From positions 1 to 5,515 of the forward strand of contig CAMZHY010000268.1 in assembly GCA_947307005.1 (NCBI GenBank): 5,515 nucleotides of DNA, written 5' to 3'. Both the position numbers and the translations under genes were made by a program. The stretch's first letter is position 1, and every line of letters starts with the position of its first letter. The notes under the pieces are model-generated. The model ran no database searches and had not been told where the DNA came from. It saw only the letters and a list, made by a program, of their open reading frames with translations. Shown here one piece after another: positions 1 through 4,728 of this stretch. Source of the DNA: an uncultured Planctomycetaceae bacterium (GTDB taxonomy: Bacteria > Planctomycetota > Planctomycetia > Pirellulales > Thermoguttaceae).

Positions 1-555
1 AGCGAGACCGAGGCGCGAGACGTCCCGTCTAACATACTCGCCGCGATCAAGATGTGCGTTGTTCACGGCGGCTTGAAAGGTCGCTCTTCTCGCGTCGAAT
101 TTTGGCCTTGGATTCTTTTGGTTCTTATTTTGTGGTTCTCCACGCCGACGTTAGCGACGACGTTCCTAGGACTCGTTAACGGCGCGCCGCTGGCTGGCGT
201 CTTCTGGAAAGCTTTCCTGTATCTGGCGGAGTTTTTAGAGATTGTCGCCTTAATTCTGACCTTTACCCTAAGCGTTCGCCGCTTTCACGACGTCGGTCTT
301 ATCGGGATTACGGCGTATATATTCCTTTTTTTGGAAGCTGTTTGTCTTCTTTTTGGCGTCTTTCCTTCTATTTATGATCTTCTGCCTGTATACGTTAGGC
401 GGGTTGTCGCAGGCGGTTTGCTAATTAGCGGTTTCGCGATTTTGATCGTCGGACTGATTCCGGGGACGAAAGGACCGAACAAATACGGACCGCCGCCGGT
501 CAAACGCAAAACGTCCCAAAGGGGGCAAACGCAAAACGGCGAGGTTTCCCAATGA
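1..555 (+). CDS. Zinc-ribbon/DUF805 membrane protein, unit 1 (5' end outside window)
   Basis: The reading frame is open to the left edge, and the residues before the first internal ATG (position 52) align with the linker of the next gene (shared DVPSN, then a lysine-containing helix). ATG 52 is therefore not the start, and the gene, probably with a zinc ribbon, begins upstream. The visible 184 residues hold a DUF805 domain: GRSSRVEFW at visible residues 27-35, RRFHD at 93-97, PGTKGPNKYG at 154-163. Hydrophobic stretches near 36-50, 72-91, 101-122 and 134-153 suggest four membrane helices with the conserved motifs on the cytoplasmic side. The polar tail ends in EVSQ. The stop overlaps the next start by 4 bases. 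DUF805 proteins are inner-membrane proteins of unknown biochemical role (E. coli YhaH and YhaI are examples). Family assignment is firm; function is unknown. Confidence 0.9.
   Translation, partial: SETEARDVPSNILAAIKMCVVHGGLKGRSSRVEFWPWILLVLILWFSTPTLATTFLGLVNGAPLAGVFWKAFLYLAEFLEIVALILTFTLSVRRFHDVGLIGITAYIFLFLEAVCLLFGVFPSIYDLLPVYVRRVVAGGLLISGFAILIVGLIPGTKGPNKYGPPPVKRKTSQRGQTQNGEVSQ
541..555 (+). promoter_or_regulatory. Translational-coupling junction 1/2 (GAGG-N7-ATGA)
   Basis: GAGG at 541-544 is a Shine-Dalgarno-like site embedded in the last codons of unit 1. Seven bases later, ATGA at 552-555 combines the start of unit 2 with the TGA stop of unit 1. The same architecture recurs at three other junctions, which supports the chosen start and implies coupled translation. 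Confidence 0.8.
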
Positions 556-1232
556 GCGTATGTCCTCAATGCGGCGGGAGTTTTCCCGAGGGCGAAGCGT
601 TTTGCGCTTCCTGCGGCTGCGCGGCGCCGAAAGTCGAACCGCCGTCGACGAGATCGACTCCGGACGAGACGTCGAACCCGTACGCCGTCGGCGCGCGGAC
701 GACGAACTCTTCCTTACCGCGCGATTCGGAACCTCGCGACGTTCCCTCCAATATGATCGCCACGATCAAGCTGTGCTTTAAACAGGGCGGCGTAAAAGGA
801 CGCGCGTCACGCTCCGAGTTTTGGTTTTGGATTCTATTTCTTTTCTGGACGGTTGTTTGTCCAGTTTTCGGCGGTCCCTTGGCTGTCTTTGCGGCGTTTC
901 TCTGGGGAATTGTCTGCGCCGGTCCGACTTTAACCGTGACCGTCCGTCGTTTTCACGACGTTAATCTCCCCGGGATTCCCGCGTATCTTCTCCTCTTGGA
1001 AGTAGTCGTCTTTATCCTGCTTTGGTATTACGGTCTTCCTTGGCGTGTGAGCAAATTCGTCGAAACGCTCATTTTAATAGCGTTCCCTCTTGTCGCGGGA
1101 ATCTGTCTTTTGGCGATCCTGATCGTCGCGCTGATTCCGGGGACGAAAGGATCGAACAAATACGGACCGCAGCCGATCAAACGCGAAGCGTCGCAAGAGA
1201 ACGACGCTCAAAACAGCGAGGCGCGACGATGA
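552..1232 (+). CDS. Zinc-ribbon/DUF805 membrane protein, unit 2
   Basis: The protein has 226 residues. A zinc ribbon uses C4, C7, C18 and C21 and is subtype A (SFPE...FCASCG...AAPKV). A polar linker, about residues 25-65, contains NPYAVG. The DUF805 domain follows: GRASRSEFW 83-91, RRFHD 132-136, PGTKGSNKYG 196-205, and a charged tail. Hydrophobic stretches near 92-106, 108-130, 143-163 and 170-195 suggest four helices. Only 40 residues separate the first two motifs, the fewest in the array, so the first outward loop is almost absent. The start overlaps the upstream stop as ATGA and is preceded by GAGG. The ribbon could bind zinc and mediate cytoplasmic contacts (inference). No enzymatic motif is visible. 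Confidence 0.93.
   Translation: MSVCPQCGGSFPEGEAFCASCGCAAPKVEPPSTRSTPDETSNPYAVGARTTNSSLPRDSEPRDVPSNMIATIKLCFKQGGVKGRASRSEFWFWILFLFWTVVCPVFGGPLAVFAAFLWGIVCAGPTLTVTVRRFHDVNLPGIPAYLLLLEVVVFILLWYYGLPWRVSKFVETLILIAFPLVAGICLLAILIVALIPGTKGSNKYGPQPIKREASQENDAQNSEARR
1218..1232 (+). promoter_or_regulatory. Translational-coupling junction 2/3 (GAGG-N7-ATGA)
   Basis: GAGG lies at 1218-1221, then seven bases, then ATGA at 1229-1232. The upstream tail here reads SEARR rather than EVSQ, yet the GAGG position and the spacing are kept, so the nucleotide signal appears more constrained than the protein tail. It fixes the start of unit 3 at 1229; the longer open frame reaching back to 1022 overlaps unit 2 and is not credible. 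Confidence 0.8.
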
Positions 1233-1933
1233 TAACTTGTCCTCAGTGCGGAAAAGAGTCGACTTCTGAGCAGTATTGCGACTTTTGCGGCTTTGCGTTT
1301 TCGGACGAAGAAAGGCGGGAAAACGCGTCGAACGTCGTCGCGACGCCCTTTGAAGTCGGCGCGCAGACAAAGAATTCTCCCGCGAGTTACGAGGGAATCG
1401 CGCGCGAAGTTCCAACCTGTTTTGGAGGCGCGATTAAGCAGTGTTTCTTTTACTGGGGCATGAGAGGGCGCGCGTCGCGCGCGGAGTTCTGGTATTGGGC
1501 GCTCTTTGTGTTTCTCGCGGTCGTCGTCCCGCTTGTCGGCGGCGTACTCCTTTTAATCCTAGTTGCGGAGACCGGCGGAGGCGACCTTGAGAACGTCGGA
1601 TATATCGCTATGGCGGCGGCGGGCGTCTTTGGGATCGTTTGCATCGGTCCAACCTTCTCCGTGACCGTTCGGCGATTCCATGACGTCGGTTTGCCGGGAT
1701 ACCCGCCGTATTTGTTCTTAATCATTTATCTACTCCTCGTCGTCATGACGTCAGAGAATTCCAACGACAAAGTCGTCGGGATTCTCTTGTGTTTTATACC
1801 GTTCCTTCTTTTGTTTGTCGCCGTTGTCGCGCTCTGTCCGGGTGACGAAGACAGGAACAAATACGGGCCGCCGCCGGTTAAACGCAAAGCGAACGCGAAG
1901 GACAAGGCCAAAAACGAAGAGGCGAGCCAATGA
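1229..1933 (+). CDS. Zinc-ribbon/DUF805 membrane protein, unit 3
   Basis: The protein has 234 residues from the ATG at 1229, chosen because translation from there begins directly with the zinc ribbon and sits at the coupling junction. The ribbon uses C4, C7, C17 and C20 and is subtype B (CPQCGKES...YCDFCGFAFSDEE). A linker of about residues 25-65 includes NSPASYEGIAREVP, almost identical to unit 4. DUF805 motifs are GRASRAEFW 80-88, RRFHD 148-152 and a variant final motif PGDEDRNKYG 204-213, where acidic DED replaces the usual TKG. Hydrophobic stretches near 88-112, 125-147, 160-174 and 182-203 suggest four helices. The first outward loop is glycine- and acid-rich (AETGGGDLEN, residues 113-122). 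The tail is lysine- and glutamate-rich and ends EASQ. Function unknown. Confidence 0.93.
   Translation: MITCPQCGKESTSEQYCDFCGFAFSDEERRENASNVVATPFEVGAQTKNSPASYEGIAREVPTCFGGAIKQCFFYWGMRGRASRAEFWYWALFVFLAVVVPLVGGVLLLILVAETGGGDLENVGYIAMAAAGVFGIVCIGPTFSVTVRRFHDVGLPGYPPYLFLIIYLLLVVMTSENSNDKVVGILLCFIPFLLLFVAVVALCPGDEDRNKYGPPPVKRKANAKDKAKNEEASQ
1919..1933 (+). promoter_or_regulatory. Translational-coupling junction 3/4 (GAGG-N7-ATGA)
   Basis: GAGG at 1919-1922, then seven bases, then ATGA at 1930-1933. The GAGG falls inside the terminal EEASQ codons of unit 3. It defines the start of unit 4. Confidence 0.8.
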
Positions 1934-2661
1934 TCGTATGTCCGCAATGCGGAAAGAGTTTTCCCGAAGACGAATCGTTCTGCGCTTCCTGCGGCTACGC
2001 TGCGCCGAAAGTCGGGTCGCCGTCGCCGGACGCCGCGACGAACCCCTATGCCGTCGGGACGCAGACAACGAATTCGCCCGCGAGTTACGACGGGATCGCG
2101 CGCGAAGTTCCAGACGGCTTTTGGGAAGCGGTCAAGACGTGTTTTCGACGCGGCGGCGTGAAGGGTCGCGCGTCGCGCTCCGAGTTTTGGCGATGGATTC
2201 TCTTTGTTTTTCTTACGGTCGTCCTTCCGATAAGCGGCGGCGTGTTCTTTAATTCAACGTTGGTTTGGCGAATGGGATTCGTTCCCAAAACCGCCGCTGT
2301 CCTACTTGTTGCGGGAGCCGTCGTTATACTTGCGGGGATTGTCTGGGGGATCGTTTGCGCCGGACCGACCTTTACCGTAACCGTTCGTCGTTTTCATGAC
2401 GTCGGACTGCCGGGGTTTCCGCCGTATTTGTTCCTAATTGACCTTGCTCTCCTTGCCGTCGCGATTGCCTTTGGTTCCGTCGTCGACCCGATCTCCGTCG
2501 TCGTCCCGATCATCTTCCTTGTTTTTCTAGCGGCGCTTCTTTTATTCGTATTCGTCGTCTCGCTCCTGCCCGGAACGAAAGGAGAAAACAAGTATGGTCC
2601 GCCGCCAATCAACCGCGCGGCGGTTGCGGAAGACAAAACGTATTACGAGGTTTCGCAATGA
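1930..2661 (+). CDS. Zinc-ribbon/DUF805 membrane protein, unit 4
   Basis: The protein has 243 residues. The zinc ribbon, C4, C7, C18 and C21, is subtype A and very close to unit 2, also at the DNA level. The linker contains NPYAVGTQTTN (38-48) followed by NSPASYDGIAREVP, close to unit 3, so the gene looks like a mosaic. DUF805 motifs: GRASRSEFW 79-87, RRFHD 153-157, PGTKGENKYG 214-223. Helices are likely near 88-106, 121-151, 165-182 and 187-213. The first outward loop carries a short polar segment (NSTLVWRMG, 108-116). The gene ends with EVSQ and overlaps the next gene by ATGA. It belongs to the same coupled operon; function unknown. Confidence 0.93.
   Translation: MIVCPQCGKSFPEDESFCASCGYAAPKVGSPSPDAATNPYAVGTQTTNSPASYDGIAREVPDGFWEAVKTCFRRGGVKGRASRSEFWRWILFVFLTVVLPISGGVFFNSTLVWRMGFVPKTAAVLLVAGAVVILAGIVWGIVCAGPTFTVTVRRFHDVGLPGFPPYLFLIDLALLAVAIAFGSVVDPISVVVPIIFLVFLAALLLFVFVVSLLPGTKGENKYGPPPINRAAVAEDKTYYEVSQ
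2647..2661 (+). promoter_or_regulatory. Translational-coupling junction 4/5 (GAGG-N7-ATGA)
   Basis: GAGG at 2647-2650, then seven bases, then ATGA at 2658-2661. Part of this junction, AGGTTTCGCAAT, reappears exactly at 4602-4613 after the stop of the last array gene. Confidence 0.8.
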
Positions 2662-3932
2662 TCGTATGTCCGCAATGTGGAAAAGAATCGGTTTCTAATT
2701 CCCGTTATTGCGATAATTGCGGCTTCGCGTTTTCCGACGGCGAGGGGTTGGCAAACGCGCCCGACCTCGTTTCGACGTCCTCTGAGGCCGGAACGCAGAC
2801 GACAAACTTGCCTTGGAGTTGGGAAAGGACTGCGCGCAGAGATCCCGCCGACTTTTGGGACGCGGTTAAGGCGTGTTTTTGGCGCGGCGGAACGAGAGGA
2901 CGCGCGTCGCGTTCGGAGTTTTGGTATTGGCAGCTCTTTGTTTTTCTTACGCTTGTTTTGCCGACGGTCGCCGCATTGTTTCTTTTAGATTTTTCTGTAG
3001 AGATTTCTTTGCGATTAAGCGAGGAAGCCGCGGACGTCGCTAGAATTGCGGCGGCGACCTCCCTGACTACGCCGATCGTCTGGGGACTCGTTTGCCTCAA
3101 ACTATCCTTCGACGTAATCTGTCGGCGTTTACACGACGTCGGACTGCCGGGGTTTTGGTTGGAGTTATTGCCCATTTTTCTCTTGGGCGTCATTATCATT
3201 CGCCGCTTCGCGTCGGACGCCGTCTTCTGCGGTTTTCTAACGCCTCTCTTTTTATATGTTTTTATCGTCGCGCTGATTCCCGGAACGAAAGGACCGAACA
3301 AATACGGACCGCTGCCGTTCAAACGCAAAGAATACGCAAAGAACCGAGGTTGGTCCATAAGCGTATGTCCGCAATGCGGAAAGAGTTTTACCGAGGACGT
3401 CGCGCGCTGCGATTCTTGCGGCGGCGACGTGATATCGCTCTACGGGACGAACGCGTCGGCTTCAAGAATTCTGCGCGCGGCGATCTGCGGAATCAAAACC
3501 GTTATTTCAGAGACGTTTCGTATAAACGGGCGCGCATCGTGTTCCGTATGCTGGAGCTGGGCCTTTTTAATATTTGCTACGGTCGTTCTTCCCGCGAGTC
3601 CCAGCGTCTATTCAATCTGTTCTAAAGGCGGGATAAGCGTTTTTGACGCGGCGTCTCTTTGCTTTGCGTTTGTCGCGGCGCTGATTCTAGCGATTCCGAG
3701 TTTCACGCTAATGATTCGTCGCTTCCATGACTTCAATGTTTCCACTGGAGTCTTATCGCTTGTCTCGATCATATTGGGACTCGTCTTTCTGACGGGGGTT
3801 GTGGCGTCAGTTGAAACGTGGTCGCTTACGATTGCGCTTATCGTTCTTCAGGTCATAGTCGCGTTGACGTTATTGGTTCCCGGAAATCCGTGTGCAAACC
3901 AGTACGATCGTACTAAGTGGTGGGAGCGTTAG
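2658..3932 (+). CDS. Double zinc-ribbon/DUF805 membrane protein (fusion of units 5 and 6)
   Basis: The protein has 424 residues, about twice its neighbours. The first half is a complete unit: subtype B ribbon (C4, C7, C18, C21), GRASRSEFW 81-89, RRLHD 156-160, PGTKGPNKYG 208-217. At residue 234 (ATA codon, 3357) a second unit begins without a start codon: ribbon C237, C240, C251, C254 (subtype A-like), then a shortened linker. The second DUF805 domain has eroded motifs: GRASCSVCW 291-299 has lost the second Arg and the Glu, RRFHD at 354-358 is intact, and PGNPCANQYD 408-417 replaces PGTKGPNKYG. Each half has about four hydrophobic stretches, so eight helices are likely. The short tail (RTKWWER) lacks EVSQ. 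The joint at 3346-3360 looks like a former gene junction. The fusion could be real or, less likely, a sequencing artefact; two independent changes argue for real. Confidence 0.9.
   Translation: MIVCPQCGKESVSNSRYCDNCGFAFSDGEGLANAPDLVSTSSEAGTQTTNLPWSWERTARRDPADFWDAVKACFWRGGTRGRASRSEFWYWQLFVFLTLVLPTVAALFLLDFSVEISLRLSEEAADVARIAAATSLTTPIVWGLVCLKLSFDVICRRLHDVGLPGFWLELLPIFLLGVIIIRRFASDAVFCGFLTPLFLYVFIVALIPGTKGPNKYGPLPFKRKEYAKNRGWSISVCPQCGKSFTEDVARCDSCGGDVISLYGTNASASRILRAAICGIKTVISETFRINGRASCSVCWSWAFLIFATVVLPASPSVYSICSKGGISVFDAASLCFAFVAALILAIPSFTLMIRRFHDFNVSTGVLSLVSIILGLVFLTGVVASVETWSLTIALIVLQVIVALTLLVPGNPCANQYDRTKWWER
3346..3360 (+). other. Dead junction inside the fused gene (GAGG-N7-ATAA)
   Basis: GAGG at 3346-3349 and a seven-base spacer precede ATAA at 3357-3360, exactly where the other junctions have ATGA. 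The start codon is thus ATA. Relative to the intact junctions, the upstream reading frame is shifted by one base (CGA GGT instead of GAG G in phase), so it reads straight into the second unit. The site keeps its geometry but should no longer direct normal initiation. Confidence 0.75.
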
Positions 3933-3939
3933 AGAGGGC

Positions 3940-3950
3940 GAGGTCCAATT
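3940..3950 (+). other. Possible junction remnant after the fused gene
   Basis: Eight bases after the stop at 3932 lies GCGAGGTCCAATT, resembling the end of unit 1 (GCGAGGTTTCCCAATGA) with two bases missing and AATT in place of AATG. It could be the old EVSQ-stop junction, left untranslated. Short match; moderate to low confidence. Confidence 0.35.
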
Positions 3951-3967
3951 CAAAAAGAACGCGTTTC

Positions 3968-3972
3968 GAGGA
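3968..3972 (+). promoter_or_regulatory. Ribosome binding site of unit 7
   Basis: GAGGA at 3968-3972 lies five bases before the ATG at 3978. Unlike the upstream genes this start does not overlap a stop: it follows a 45-base gap (3933-3977) in which I see no convincing promoter or terminator, so read-through from the array is likely. Confidence 0.65.
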
Positions 3973-3977
3973 CAATT

Positions 3978-4595
3978 ATGGCGTTTTGTTCACAATGCGG
4001 CGGCGAGATTTCAGAAAAGAGCAAGTTCTGCAAATATTGCGGCGTAAAAGTTAGCCTTGCGCCCGTCGGTTTTGCCGAAGCGTGGAGATCCTTTAACGAA
4101 AGGCGGCGCGTCGTCAAAGGTCGTTCGACTCGCGCCGAGTTTTGGCTTTTGGCGCCTCTGATTTTCATTATTCTTGTCGTTCCCATTATTGTCTTTCAAG
4201 CCATGTGTGAACGCTTTGGAGACGCGTTCGCTCTCCCGGGATTGTTGTTGTTTATTATTTGGCTCTGTTGTTTCCGCGCGGCGTTCCGCCCGACGGTATG
4301 TCTGTCCCTGCGTCGTCTTCACGATATTAACGTTTCCGGCTGGTTTTATCCGCTCTTTTTCCTGCCGTACGTCGTTCCCTACGAACTCGTCGTTTTCCCC
4401 TTTCTGAGCGACGGATTCCTTAGCTCGACCATACTGTATTGCAAACCGAACGATTGGCTCTTGATATTGCGAATTCTCTCGCCGTTTTTCAATCCCGTCG
4501 CGCTGATCGTCGGGCTGATCCCCGGAACGCGCGGCGCGAACAAATACGGGGCGCTGATCGTGAGGCGGCGCCCTAAGACGGAAAACGAGGAGTAA
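3978..4595 (+). CDS. Short zinc-ribbon/DUF805 membrane protein, unit 7
   Basis: The protein has 205 residues. The zinc ribbon uses C4, C7, C18 and C21 (FCSQCGGEISEKSKFCKYCG) and differs from both A and B subtypes. The long polar NPYAVG-type linker is absent, so the DUF805 domain follows after about 25 residues: GRSTRAEFW 48-56, RRLHDINVSGW 112-122, PGTRGANKYG 182-191. RRLHD followed by SGW is closer to widespread DUF805 proteins than RRFHDVGLPG of the other copies, so this may be the oldest or least specialised member (inference). Hydrophobic stretches near 57-75, 85-110, 122-142 and 160-182 suggest four helices, with a long second outward loop (about 143-160, containing one Cys). It ends ENEE before TAA. 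It is probably in the same transcript. Function unknown. Confidence 0.92.
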   Translation: MAFCSQCGGEISEKSKFCKYCGVKVSLAPVGFAEAWRSFNERRRVVKGRSTRAEFWLLAPLIFIILVVPIIVFQAMCERFGDAFALPGLLLFIIWLCCFRAAFRPTVCLSLRRLHDINVSGWFYPLFFLPYVVPYELVVFPFLSDGFLSSTILYCKPNDWLLILRILSPFFNPVALIVGLIPGTRGANKYGALIVRRRPKTENEE

Positions 4596-4601
4596 ACGAA
4601 A

Positions 4602-4613
4602 AGGTTTCGCAAT
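4602..4613 (+). other. Junction remnant after unit 7
   Basis: AGGTTTCGCAAT at 4602-4613 is identical to 2648-2659, the unit 4/5 junction, but continues TCC instead of GATC, so no ATG is formed. It lies six bases after the TAA of unit 7. In the other genes this sequence encodes EVSQ plus stop; here it is untranslated, suggesting a former tail or junction lost by an earlier stop or recombination. Confidence 0.45.
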
Positions 4614-4628
4614 TCCGGACGTCGTCTC

Positions 4629-4657
4629 TTGAAACGTCGCGCCTTTGGGGTTAGAAT
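4629..4657 (+). promoter_or_regulatory. Candidate sigma70-type promoter for the PepSY gene
   Basis: TTGAAA at 4629-4634 (five of six to TTGACA), a 17-base spacer, and TAGAAT at 4652-4657 (five of six to TATAAT). Transcription would start near 4664, giving a leader of about 65 bases before the ATG at 4729. It is in the only sizeable intergenic region of the window (4596-4728), where a promoter is expected. No hairpin followed by a T run is present there, so the array transcript may also read through. Confidence 0.55.
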
Positions 4658-4715
4658 TTCTTTTTGCATAAGGTAGTTAGCGACGACGCTCGAAAAGCGG
4701 CGCGTTAGGCGTTAG

Positions 4716-4725
4716 GGAGTCGAGG
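4716..4725 (+). promoter_or_regulatory. Ribosome binding region of the PepSY gene
   Basis: Two candidate Shine-Dalgarno cores precede the ATG at 4729: GGAG at 4716-4719 with a nine-base spacer and GAGG at 4722-4725 with a three-base spacer. The first has the more usual distance. The start is supported by the typical short basic N-terminus followed by the first membrane helix. Confidence 0.5.
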
Positions 4726-4728
4726 GAT

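Larger units (their letters stand above)
1..4595 (+). repeat. Tandem array of seven paralogous zinc-ribbon/DUF805 units
   Basis: Units lie at 1-555 (partial), 552-1232, 1229-1933, 1930-2661, 2658-3356, 3357-3932 and 3978-4595, each roughly 580-730 bases when complete. They are diverged homologs with short near-identical patches. One 28-base exact match joins 1935-1962 to 3362-3389 (ribbon start). Another joins 466-493 to 3285-3312 (final motif). A 42-base linker segment at 1373-1414 matches 2071-2112 with three differences. This indicates tandem duplication followed by divergence and possibly local conversion. Confidence 0.88.

Noticed and set aside
52..555. ATG at 52 as the start of the first gene
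   Set aside because: The frame is open to base 1 and the residues before it align with the linker of unit 2, so this ATG is an internal methionine.
1022..1228. Longer start for unit 3 reaching back to 1022
   Set aside because: It would overlap unit 2 by about 200 bases and add residues with no family similarity; the ATG at 1229 sits at the coupling junction and begins the zinc ribbon.
1815..2252. Arg/Ser-rich plus-strand open frame across the unit 3/4 boundary, and similar frames at 560-781, 2677-2988 and 3092-3625
   Set aside because: These are out-of-frame readings of the repeated ribbon and linker DNA; they resemble each other only because the real genes are paralogs.
3901..3914. Perfect 14-base palindrome AGTACGATCGTACT near the end of the fused gene
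   Set aside because: One such palindrome is expected by chance about once in three windows of this size; it lies in coding sequence and has no T run or second copy.
4618..4638. Possible terminator hairpin GACGT...ACGTC after unit 7
   Set aside because: The stem has only five pairs with an 11-base loop and no following T run, and it overlaps the better-supported promoter.
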